Part shown: piece by piece, positions 47,396 through 54,972 of the stretch
Layout: every line of letters begins with the position of its first letter
How positions within the stretch are numbered: position 1 is the first letter of the stretch
Source of the DNA: Antarctobacter sediminis
Lineage (GTDB): Bacteria; Pseudomonadota; Alphaproteobacteria; Rhodobacterales; Rhodobacteraceae
Reading direction: 5' to 3'
NCBI RefSeq assembly: GCF_019218285.1
Contig: NZ_JAHUZG010000002.1
Coordinates: forward strand, 372,001-436,000
DNA length: 64,000 nucleotides
Notes under the pieces: generated by a model
What the model was told of the DNA's origin: nothing
Database searches by the model: none
The model's input: the letters and a program-made list of their open reading frames with translations, nothing else
Program-made: the position numbers and the translations under genes

Positions 47396-50389
47396 TCATC
47401 GCCGCCCAACCGGGCTGGGCAGATCCCGCGGATGCTGTCCCCGGTTGCGCGCCAGTTCGGCGCGCAGGTCAGCCGGAGAGGAATCGCCCGCCGAGGGCAC
47501 GCCCTGCCCGGCCTCCGGCGTCAGGATATGCCGCAACAGGGCCACCGGATGCGCACGCAGGGTCAAACGCATGGCGACGTAATCCTCGACCACCTGTTCG
47601 CCTTCGCTCATCTGGGGCAGCGCGGCGGCCACCTCAGAGATCGCCTCGCCATCCAGATCGCGGGCGAAAAGGGGCAGTTCGCCGCCCTTGTTCAGCGCCT
47701 TGGCCTCCCACAGCGCCTCGCGCCGGGCAAGGCCGAGGGCGGCAAAGGCATCGGCCTCGGCCAGCCGTTCCAGCACCCTGGGGGCCAACCCCGCGCGGCG
47801 CCAGACATCCGCCACCCGCGTATAACCGTTGCCGCGCGCGGTGGTCAGCCAGGTGGCGTCCTCCTCACCCAGCCCCTTGATCTGGCGGAACCCCAGCCGC
47901 AGCGCCAGCCCGCCGCGGCCGTCCGGCTCCATCACGTTGTCCCAGTAGCTGGCGTTGACGCAGACGGGCCGCACCATGACCCCGTGTTCACGCGCATCGC
48001 GCACGATCTGTGAAGGCGCGTAAAAGCCCATGGGCTGCGAGTTCAGCAGCGCACAGGCAAAAATCCCCGGGTGATGGCATTTCAACCAGGCCGAGGCATA
48101 GACCAGCAGGGCAAAGCTGGCGGCGTGGCTTTCCGGGAACCCGTAAGAGCCAAAGCCCTCGATCTGGCTGAAACAGCGTTCGGCAAAGTCGCGGTCATAG
48201 CCCTTGGCCGCCATGCCGCGCAGGAACAGGCTGCGGAATTCGCTGACATTGCCGTGTTTCTTGAAGGTCGCCAGCGAACGGCGCAGGCGGTCGGCCTGTT
48301 CCGGGGTGAATCCCGCGCCGACGATGGCGATCTGCATGGCCTGTTCCTGAAACAGCGGCACGCCCAGCGTCTTGCCCAGCACCTCTCCCAACTCGTCCGA
48401 GGGGAATTCGACGCGTTCCTCGCCGTTGCGGCGGCGGATATAGGGGTGGACCATGTCGCCCTGGATCGGACCGGGCCGAATGATGGCGACCTCGATCACC
48501 AGATCATAGAAGGACCGCGGTCGCATCCGGGGCAGAAAGTTCATCTGCGCACGGGATTCCACCTGGAAGACGCCGACACTGTCCGCCTTGCAGAGCATGT
48601 CATAGACCTCCGGATCTTCGGGCGGCAGGGTGGCCAGCGTGTGCCGGGCGCCGTGATGCCGCGCCACAAGGTCAAAGGCCTTGCGGATGCAGGTGAGCAT
48701 CCCGAGGCTCAGCACATCCACCTTGAGAATGCCCAACGCGTCGATGTCATCCTTGTCCCAGCAGATGACGGTGCGCCCCTCCATCGCGGCGTTTTCAACC
48801 GGCACCAGCTCGTCCAGCCGCCCCTCGGTGATGATGAAGCCCCCCACGTGCTGCGACAGGTGGCGGGGAAAGCCGATGATCTCGTAGATCAGCTCCATCG
48901 TCAGTTGCAGGCGGCGGTCGTCCGGATCGAGACCGATCTCCGCCATACGCTGACGCTCCAACCCTTTGGTGGAAAAGAACCCCCACAACTGCGAGGACAG
49001 CGCCCCGATGGTGTCCTGGCTCAGGCCCATGGCGGCGCCCACCTCGCGGATGGCGCGTTTGCCGCGATAGTGGATCACGGTGGCGCAAAGACCCGCGCGA
49101 TGGCGACCGTAGGTCTCGTAGATGTGCTGGATCACCTCCTCGCGCCGCTCATGTTCGAAATCGACGTCGATGTCGGGCGGCTCATCCCGCGCCTCGCTGA
49201 CAAAGCGTTCGAACACCATGGTGCCGATCTCGGGACTGACCGAGGTGACGCCAAGGCAATAGCAGACCACCGAATTGGCGGCGGAACCGCGCCCCTGGCA
49301 CAGGATCCCGCGAGACCGGGCAAAGGCCACGATGTCACGCACGGTCAGGAAATAGGGCTCAAACTTCAGCTTGGCGATCAGCGTCAGCTCATGCGCCAGC
49401 AGGCGCTGCACCTTCTCCGGCGCGCCATGCGGATAGCGCCAGCGCAACCCCTCATGCGCCAGCCGCGACAGGCGCGCCTGCGCCGTTTCGCCCTGCGCAA
49501 TCTCCGACGGGTATTCATACCGCAACGAAGCAATGTCAAAGCTACAGCGCGCGGCCAGCGCGATGGCCCGGTCCACCGCCTCGGCATGACGCCCCAAAAG
49601 GCGACGCATCTCGCCTTCGCTGCGCAACCGCTGCTCACCATTGGCCAGCGCCGAACGGCCCAGCCGGTCAACCCGCGTGCCAAGACGAATGGCGGTCAGC
49701 ACATCCGCCAGCCGCCGCCGCCGCCCATGATGCATGACCGGCAAGGCGGTGGCCACGGTGGGCAGGTCCAGCTCTCTGGCCAGCCGCACCAATGCATCGA
49801 TCCGCTGCCCGTCCTCACCGTCATACGACGGTGCCAGCGCCAGATGCATCCGCCCGCGATGCGCCGTCAACAGGCCCGCCACGTGACGCCGCCACCCCGC
49901 ATCCATCCGCCCCGGCACCTGCAGGATAAACTCCAGCCCCTCCGCCGCATCGGGCAGATCCGACAGGGACAGGTGACAGGATCCCTTCTCCGCCCGCCGC
50001 CGTCCGGCGGTCAGCATCCGGCACAAAAGCGCCCACCCCCCGCGTGAGGCCGCCAGCGCAACCATCTCCACCCCTTCGGTGAACACCAGCCGCGCGGCAG
50101 GGATCAACCGGGGCACATTGCGAACCGGCGCCCGTGGCGGGTCGGGCAGGCCCGGCGGCGCAGGCGGCCCGATCACGCCCCCCTCAGCCTCCAACCGCTC
50201 CAGTTCCGCCACCTGCCGCGCGATCTCGCGGCCCGCCGTATGCGCCCGCACGATCCCCGCAACCGAATTCACATCCGCCACGGCAATCGCCGCCAGCCCC
50301 GCAAGCGCGGCCCGCTCCATGTATTCCTCCGGATGCGAGGCCCCGGTCAGGAAGGTGAAATTCGAGGTGATACAAAGCTCGGCGAACAT
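47396..50389 (-). CDS. dnaE2: Error-prone DNA polymerase DnaE2 (ImuC), short C-terminus
   Basis: DnaE2 is the SOS-induced translesion alpha subunit (ImuC). From the ATG it is 997 residues, shorter than the usual ~1,050-1,150. The PHP domain (FAELCITSNFTFLTGASHPEEY) and polymerase palm are intact: PDIDVDFEHERREE (about 405) and the third Asp in VDVLSLGML (about 555), then SVGVFQVESRAQMN and FGSYGFPESHAASFA. After RLTLRAHPVALLRHIL the C-terminal OB-fold region is missing, and the protein ends shortly after an HPRD motif that normally lies beyond that domain. A TTG three codons upstream is an alternative start. No imuA or imuB is adjacent. A LexA-like box lies just upstream. Confidence 0.93.
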   Translation of the reverse strand: MFAELCITSNFTFLTGASHPEEYMERAALAGLAAIAVADVNSVAGIVRAHTAGREIARQVAELERLEAEGGVIGPPAPPGLPDPPRAPVRNVPRLIPAARLVFTEGVEMVALAASRGGWALLCRMLTAGRRRAEKGSCHLSLSDLPDAAEGLEFILQVPGRMDAGWRRHVAGLLTAHRGRMHLALAPSYDGEDGQRIDALVRLARELDLPTVATALPVMHHGRRRRLADVLTAIRLGTRVDRLGRSALANGEQRLRSEGEMRRLLGRHAEAVDRAIALAARCSFDIASLRYEYPSEIAQGETAQARLSRLAHEGLRWRYPHGAPEKVQRLLAHELTLIAKLKFEPYFLTVRDIVAFARSRGILCQGRGSAANSVVCYCLGVTSVSPEIGTMVFERFVSEARDEPPDIDVDFEHERREEVIQHIYETYGRHRAGLCATVIHYRGKRAIREVGAAMGLSQDTIGALSSQLWGFFSTKGLERQRMAEIGLDPDDRRLQLTMELIYEIIGFPRHLSQHVGGFIITEGRLDELVPVENAAMEGRTVICWDKDDIDALGILKVDVLSLGMLTCIRKAFDLVARHHGARHTLATLPPEDPEVYDMLCKADSVGVFQVESRAQMNFLPRMRPRSFYDLVIEVAIIRPGPIQGDMVHPYIRRRNGEERVEFPSDELGEVLGKTLGVPLFQEQAMQIAIVGAGFTPEQADRLRRSLATFKKHGNVSEFRSLFLRGMAAKGYDRDFAERCFSQIEGFGSYGFPESHAASFALLVYASAWLKCHHPGIFACALLNSQPMGFYAPSQIVRDAREHGVMVRPVCVNASYWDNVMEPDGRGGLALRLGFRQIKGLGEEDATWLTTARGNGYTRVADVWRRAGLAPRVLERLAEADAFAALGLARREALWEAKALNKGGELPLFARDLDGEAISEVAAALPQMSEGEQVVEDYVAMRLTLRAHPVALLRHILTPEAGQGVPSAGDSSPADLRAELARNRGQHPRDLPSPVGRR

Positions 50390-50401
50390 GCGGGACAATA
50401 T

Positions 50402-50416
50402 ATTCCCGTTTTGTTC
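50402..50416 (-). promoter_or_regulatory. Probable LexA (SOS) box upstream of dnaE2
   Basis: ATTC-N7-GTTC on the plus strand (GAAC-N7-GAAT on the gene strand) is one base from the alphaproteobacterial LexA direct repeat GTTC-N7-GTTC. It lies 13-27 bases before the chosen ATG, a suitable place to block transcription. DnaE2 genes in this class are usually under LexA control, which supports the reading. Confidence 0.65.
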
Positions 50417-50435
50417 TCATTTCGAGTCCGTGAAA

Positions 50436-50545
50436 GACCCCACCCCGGCTTCTTCTTGGCCAAAATACTCCCGCCGGAGGCAGGCCCGTGGCCACCGCCA
50501 AAGGCGGGTGCCACGGAAAACAAGCGCGGGCCCCAAAGGGCCCGC
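50436..50545 (-). repeat. Terminator plus structured intergenic repeat between the aminotransferase and dnaE2 (copy 2)
   Basis: Downstream of the minus-strand aminotransferase gene lies a terminator hairpin (GCGGGCCC / GGGCCCGC, loop of four) followed on that strand by TTGTTTT. Next come a long imperfect stem (CCGTGGCACCCGCC / GGCGGTGGCCACGG, loop TTT) and then GGCGGGAGTATTTTGGCC and AAGAAGAA. The last part closely resembles the tail of the repeat between the GST gene and queG (GGGATATTTCCGG, ACAGAAGAA), so it is a second, inverted copy. Confidence 0.7.
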
Positions 50546-50554
50546 TCATCTGGA

Positions 50555-51739
50555 TCAGACGCCGGATTTCACGATGGCTTCGGCCAGGATCGGCACCGTC
50601 TCGGCATTCAGCCCGGCGATGTTCATCCGCGAATCGCCCACCATATAGACACCGTGATCGCGGCGCAGGGCCTCGACCTGCTCCGGGTCGGCGCCAAGGC
50701 GCGAGAACATGCCGCGGTGCTGCGCCAGGAAACCGAAACGGTCCGATCCCGACAGGCGCTGCAATTCGCCGGCCAGTTGCTCGCGCAGACCCAACATGCC
50801 GTTGCGCATCTCTTCCAGTTCCGCCTGCCAATCGGCACGCAGCGCGTCGTCGGTCAGCACCATGGTCACCAGCCGCGCGCCATGGTCCGGCGGGAAGGAA
50901 AAGTTCTGCCGGTTGAGATAGTTCAGCGTTCCCTGGTTCAGCTTTTTCGCGCCACCGTCCTGTGCCACCGCCATCAACAGGCCAGTACGCTCACGGTAGA
51001 TGCCAAAGTTCTTCGAACAGGAGGCCGCGATCAGGCATTCCGGCACCGACGAGGCGATCAGGCGCACCGCAGCCGCATCTTCTTCCAACCCGTCACCAAA
51101 ACCCTGGTAGGCGATATCGACCATGGGCGTCGCGCCGGTCTTGAGCAGCAGGTCGATCAGCGCCTGCCACTGGGTCAGGTTCAGGTTGGCGCCGGTCGGG
51201 TTGTGGCAGCAGCCATGCACCAGAACGATGTCACCCGGCCCGGCCTGTGCCAGATCCGCCATCATGCCATCGAAATTGACGCCCCGCGTTTCGCTGTCGA
51301 AATAGCGGTACATCACGGTCTCGATGCCCATGTGTTTGAGGATCGACAGGTGGTTGGGCCATGTCGGATCGCTGACAAAGACGCGCGCCTTGGGATTGGC
51401 CATCTTGACCATGTCAAAGGCCTGACGCACGGCGCCGGTGCCGCCCGGGGTCGCTGCCGCGGCCACATTGTCGCGCGCCACCGCATCCCCCAGCACCAGC
51501 GCGATCATCGCATCGGAAAAGCCGGGATCGCCCGCAAGGCCGGTATAGGCCTTGGTCTGTTCCGCTTCCCAGAGTTTCTGCTCGGCCGCCTTGATCGCGC
51601 GCATGATCGGCGTATTCCCCGAGGCATCCTTGTAGACGCCGACACCGAGGTCGATCTTGGCCTCGCGCGGGTCCTCGCGGAAGGCCTGCATCAGCATCAG
51701 GATCTTGTCGGCGGGTTGTTCCTTGATGGTCTCGAACAT
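50555..51739 (-). CDS. Aromatic/aspartate aminotransferase (class I, AspC/TyrB type)
   Basis: This 394-residue PLP enzyme is of the subgroup Ia aminotransferases. It has KIDLGVGVYKDASGNTPIM near the N-terminus, the PLP-stacking region, HGCCHNPTGANLN, an Asp for the pyridine nitrogen in VDIAYQGFGDG, the Schiff-base Lys in SCSKNFGIYRERTG (about residue 242) and the carboxylate-binding Arg near the C-terminus. It exchanges amino groups between aspartate or aromatic amino acids and 2-oxoglutarate. Sequence alone does not decide between AspC and TyrB. The ATG has a GGAGA site, and sseA lies just upstream. Confidence 0.93.
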   Translation of the reverse strand: MFETIKEQPADKILMLMQAFREDPREAKIDLGVGVYKDASGNTPIMRAIKAAEQKLWEAEQTKAYTGLAGDPGFSDAMIALVLGDAVARDNVAAAATPGGTGAVRQAFDMVKMANPKARVFVSDPTWPNHLSILKHMGIETVMYRYFDSETRGVNFDGMMADLAQAGPGDIVLVHGCCHNPTGANLNLTQWQALIDLLLKTGATPMVDIAYQGFGDGLEEDAAAVRLIASSVPECLIAASCSKNFGIYRERTGLLMAVAQDGGAKKLNQGTLNYLNRQNFSFPPDHGARLVTMVLTDDALRADWQAELEEMRNGMLGLREQLAGELQRLSGSDRFGFLAQHRGMFSRLGADPEQVEALRRDHGVYMVGDSRMNIAGLNAETVPILAEAIVKSGV

Positions 51740-51751
51740 CTCTGTCTCCGG

Positions 51752-52609
51752 TTATTCGGCGCCCGTGGCGACGGGCAGCGTCGGGAAGGCACCCCATTCC
51801 GCCCAGGAACCGTCGTAAAGTGAATGGTCGCTCTTGCCCATGCGCTGCATGGCAAGGCTCAGGATCGCGGCGGTCACGCCCGATCCGCAGGTGGTGATCG
51901 CCGGTTTCGACAGGTCCACCCCGGCGGCCTCGAAAACCGCGCGCAGGCTGTCATTGTCCTTCAGCGTGCCGTCCCCGGTCAGCAGGTCGCGGTAGTAGAC
52001 ATTCTTCGACCCCGGGATATGGCCGGACCGCAGCCCCTCGCGCGGCTCCGGCGCCTCGCCCGCAAAGCGCGAGGGCGACCTTGCGTCTATCACCTCGGTG
52101 TTCTTCAGCTTGGTCGCGGCGGACACCTGGGTCACATCGCGCACCAGATGCGCCTGACGGCGGACGGTCATGTGCCGGTCGCGCACGATCGGATCCATGT
52201 CCTCGACCTCGCGGCCCTCGGCCTGCCACTTGGCAAAGCCGCCGTCCAGCACGGCGATGTCATCCTTGCCCATCAGCTTGAACAGCCACCAGACCCGCGC
52301 GGCGGAAAAGATCCCCGCACCGTCGTAGACCACAACCTGATGTCCGTCGCCCACGCCCATCGCGCGCATCCGCGACATGAACTTTTCCGGCGGCGGGGCC
52401 ATGTGCGGCAGGTCCGACCGGGCATCGGAAATCTCGTCGATGTCGAAGTAGCGCGCCCCCGGGATATGCGCGGCGGTGTATTCCGCGCGACCGTCCCGCC
52501 CCATATCGGGCAGATACCAGCTGGCATCCAGCACCCGCAGGTCGGGATCGTTCAGGTGTTTTGCCAGCCACTCGGTCGAGACGAGCGTCTTGGGATCGTC
52601 GACGAACAT
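51752..52609 (-). CDS. sseA: 3-mercaptopyruvate sulfurtransferase
   Basis: The 285-residue protein has two rhodanese domains: the N-terminal one starting VSTEWLAKHLNDPDLRVLDASWYLP, and the C-terminal one with the active-site loop TTCGSGVTAA (Cys about residue 241). CGSGVT is the loop of 3-mercaptopyruvate sulfurtransferases; thiosulfate sulfurtransferases carry CRKGVT. It transfers sulfur from 3-mercaptopyruvate to acceptors such as thioredoxin. The aminotransferase gene follows 12 bases later, which fits cysteine catabolism, because transamination of cysteine yields 3-mercaptopyruvate. Confidence 0.93.
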   Translation of the reverse strand: MFVDDPKTLVSTEWLAKHLNDPDLRVLDASWYLPDMGRDGRAEYTAAHIPGARYFDIDEISDARSDLPHMAPPPEKFMSRMRAMGVGDGHQVVVYDGAGIFSAARVWWLFKLMGKDDIAVLDGGFAKWQAEGREVEDMDPIVRDRHMTVRRQAHLVRDVTQVSAATKLKNTEVIDARSPSRFAGEAPEPREGLRSGHIPGSKNVYYRDLLTGDGTLKDNDSLRAVFEAAGVDLSKPAITTCGSGVTAAILSLAMQRMGKSDHSLYDGSWAEWGAFPTLPVATGAE

Positions 52610-52675
52610 GGTGCCCCCTCAGCGGTCAATCCCCCCGTGCTTAGGCAAGAGGGGAGCGGCTTGCAAGCGCAGACC

Positions 52676-53935
52676 TCAGCGGGTGTGGCGCAGAAAGAAG
52701 GCTTCGACCATGTCCAGCGCCATGTTCCGTTCCCGGTCCCGCTCCTTGTAGATCTCGTGGAAAGCGCCGTTGATCGCAGAGAACTGGCAGACATAGCCCT
52801 TGTCCGCGGCAAGGCTGGCCGCATTCAGATCGTCGCAAAAAGCCGCGTGGCGGGAAAGGTCCGGGGTCGCTTCAAGAAAGCGCGCGTATTGACGATAGGC
52901 ACGAAGATCGCGGGTACCGCTCAGCAGCATCACCGGCACATGCACCATCCGCGACAAGTTTTTATCCCGCCGAATTTCCCGCAAATAGCGCACGGACTCG
53001 CGCGCCCAAAGCGTGGTCGACCCGCCGATCTGCGGCCCCTCCCAATGCTCGCCCGCATATTCCCTCGCGCGGATCCCGGACCAGTCGAACGCATCCCACA
53101 TGCGGGTGCGCAGGTCATATCGCGCCCGGCTTTGCGTCATCATCGACTCGCAGCCCGGTTTGAAACTGCGCGTGCAGCTTTCATAGGCTCCGAAGGTCCG
53201 CTCCGAGGCGTAACCCCGGCATTTCCCCGCATCCCAAATCCAGGCGACGTCGCACCGCCACCATCCCTGAAGGGCAACGCCGGTTTCCGAATAGATCCGC
53301 AGGTTCAGCCAACTGGCCGGTTTATCGGTAAAGCTGATGTAGTTCACATGGATCATGGCGCTGACCAGAACCGCCGCGTCAAACGGGTTGTCCGCACCAA
53401 GCTTTTGAAAGTACCCCGCCGCAATCGCTCCGCCCATGGAATTCGATGTCAGGTACAGCGGGGCATCCGGCACGCCCAGTGCCACAAGATCCTCCTGAAC
53501 CGCCTCGACGAAAACCGCGAAATCCCGCAGGTAATCGTCGAAATCCTCGACGTGGCTCTTGTCGACATCCGGCAGCAGGCGCGGCGACAACCCCTGCCCC
53601 CGGTGATCGACCACGTAAACCGGGCCAAATCCACGTGCGATGAAATCCAACGCGGTCTCGGCATATTCATAAGAAGGCTCGCTGCGGCCGGGGGATATGA
53701 CGATCGCCCCCTTCGCCCCGGGCACACAGCCAAAGCGGCTATAGCGCAGACGGTAGCCATCTCCCGGCATTTCCAGAACGCGCCGTTCCCAGCCGGGCGC
53801 GGCATTGGCCGCAGCGCAATCCGCATCCGCGCGCAAATAGGCGGTCACCGTTTCCAGCACATCGGTTTCATCCAGCGCGGCCACCGGGGCCGCCACCAGC
53901 ATCATCAGCCCGATCAAGGCCCGTTTCAGGATCAT
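52676..53935 (-). CDS. Secreted lysophospholipase-like alpha/beta hydrolase
   Basis: This 419-residue alpha/beta hydrolase has a signal peptide (MILKRALIGLMMLVAAPVAA). The hydrolase core resembles PldB-type lysophospholipases: YVVDHRGQGLSPR, nucleophile elbow SNSMGG (a Ser stands where the first Gly of GxSxG is usual), an Asp in SGTRDLRAY, and the catalytic His in NGAFHEIYKERDRERN followed by an amphipathic C-terminal helix. Six Cys lie in the insert before the C-terminal half, likely disulfides in the periplasm. The ATG with GAGAGGA was preferred over one 18 codons upstream. The substrate is probably a lipid ester or glyceride but is not proven. Confidence 0.82.
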   Translation of the reverse strand: MILKRALIGLMMLVAAPVAALDETDVLETVTAYLRADADCAAANAAPGWERRVLEMPGDGYRLRYSRFGCVPGAKGAIVISPGRSEPSYEYAETALDFIARGFGPVYVVDHRGQGLSPRLLPDVDKSHVEDFDDYLRDFAVFVEAVQEDLVALGVPDAPLYLTSNSMGGAIAAGYFQKLGADNPFDAAVLVSAMIHVNYISFTDKPASWLNLRIYSETGVALQGWWRCDVAWIWDAGKCRGYASERTFGAYESCTRSFKPGCESMMTQSRARYDLRTRMWDAFDWSGIRAREYAGEHWEGPQIGGSTTLWARESVRYLREIRRDKNLSRMVHVPVMLLSGTRDLRAYRQYARFLEATPDLSRHAAFCDDLNAASLAADKGYVCQFSAINGAFHEIYKERDRERNMALDMVEAFFLRHTR

Positions 53936-54002
53936 GGGGAACGTCCTCTCTTGCGTGCCAAAGGATCTGCGAACCAATGGGCCGTTCAAGAGGTCAAGAC
54001 GC

Positions 54003-54479
54003 TCAGCCGCCTTGTTTCAGCAACCGCTGTTTCTGCCGGTTCCAGTCGCGCTTGGCCTCGGTCTCGCGTTTGTCGACGTTCTTTTTGCCCTTGGCGATGC
54101 CGATCTTGATCTTGGCGATACCCTTGTGGTTGAAATACATCACCAGAGGCACAAGCGTCATACCCTTGCGCTGGGTCTCATTCCACAGGCGTGCCAATTC
54201 CCGCTTGGAGCACAAGAGTTTGCGGCGCCGCCGCTCTTCGTGGCCGAACATGGCGCGTTCGTAGGGGGCGATATAGCTGTTGACCAGCCACAGTTCGCCG
54301 TCCTCCACCGCCGCATAGCTTTCGGCGATGTTGGATGTGTTCTCACGCAGGGATTTCACCTCGGACCCGCTCAGCACGACGCCACATTCAAGATCATCCT
54401 CGATGGCATAGTCAAAGCGTGCGCGCCGGTTTTCGGCGATCACCTTGTAGTTCGGATTGCTGTCGGGTTTCTTGGCCAT
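54003..54479 (-). CDS. smpB: SsrA-binding protein
   Basis: SmpB binds tmRNA and guides it into stalled ribosomes for trans-translation. The 158-residue protein has the usual oligonucleotide-binding core: [30 protein letters not shown], a [11 protein letters not shown] region, [13 protein letters not shown] and [12 protein letters not shown]. The basic tail [23 protein letters not shown] is the helix that mimics the codon-anticodon region. Its length is normal. The tmRNA gene was not found in the window. Confidence 0.98.
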   Translation of the reverse strand: MAKKPDSNPNYKVIAENRRARFDYAIEDDLECGVVLSGSEVKSLRENTSNIAESYAAVEDGELWLVNSYIAPYERAMFGHEERRRRKLLCSKRELARLWNETQRKGMTLVPLVMYFNHKGIAKIKIGIAKGKKNVDKRETEAKRDWNRQKQRLLKQGG

Positions 54480-54526
54480 GGTGCGCCTAGATAGTCACTC
54501 ACACCCGGCCTGTCCAGTTCCGCGCC

Positions 54527-54883
54527 TCAACTGCCGCGATAGGTCGAATAGCCATAGGGCGACAGCAGCAACGGCACATGGTAATGCGCCTCTTCGCTCA
54601 TCCCGAAACGGATCGGCACCTGATCCAGAAACAGCGGATCAACGCCCGCCTGCCCGCTGGCACGCAGGTAATCGCCAGCACAGAAGATCAGCTCGTAACT
54701 GCCGGTTTTGAACTTGTCGGCGGGCAGGATCGGCGCATCGGTGCGCCCGTCGGCATTGGTCACCGCCTCGGCGATCTTGCGATGCGAATTGCCGGATACA
54801 CGATACAGCATGATCCTGATGCCCTCCGCGGGGCAGCCCCGTGCCGTGTCCAGCACATGTGTCGTCAGAAAACCGTCGCTCAT
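54527..54883 (-). CDS. uraH: 5-hydroxyisourate hydrolase
   Basis: UraH, a transthyretin-like hydrolase, converts 5-hydroxyisourate to OHCU in urate breakdown. The 118-residue protein shows the signatures TTHVLDTARGCPAEGIRI (catalytic His), GRTDAPIL and HYHVPLLLSPYGYSTYRGS, with the conserved C-terminal YRGS. It is divergent from the puuE-uraD fusion, about 90 bases away, so regulation may be shared. Confidence 0.97.
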   Translation of the reverse strand: MSDGFLTTHVLDTARGCPAEGIRIMLYRVSGNSHRKIAEAVTNADGRTDAPILPADKFKTGSYELIFCAGDYLRASGQAGVDPLFLDQVPIRFGMSEEAHYHVPLLLSPYGYSTYRGS

Positions 54884-54972
54884 CGCTCTGCCCTTTCGCC
54901 GTGCCGCGGGGTTGACATTGGCGCCTGCCCGCAGTGGCTCTATGACAGAGGCAAAGCCAAAGGCAGGTCAAG

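Noticed and set aside
48071-50047. A 658-codon plus-strand frame opposite dnaE2
   Set aside because: Antisense to the conserved polymerase domains. No family motifs.
50399-50554. Possible remnant of imuB between dnaE2 and the aminotransferase
   Set aside because: The 156 bases consist of a terminator, the intergenic repeat and the LexA box. No Y-family polymerase motif is present.
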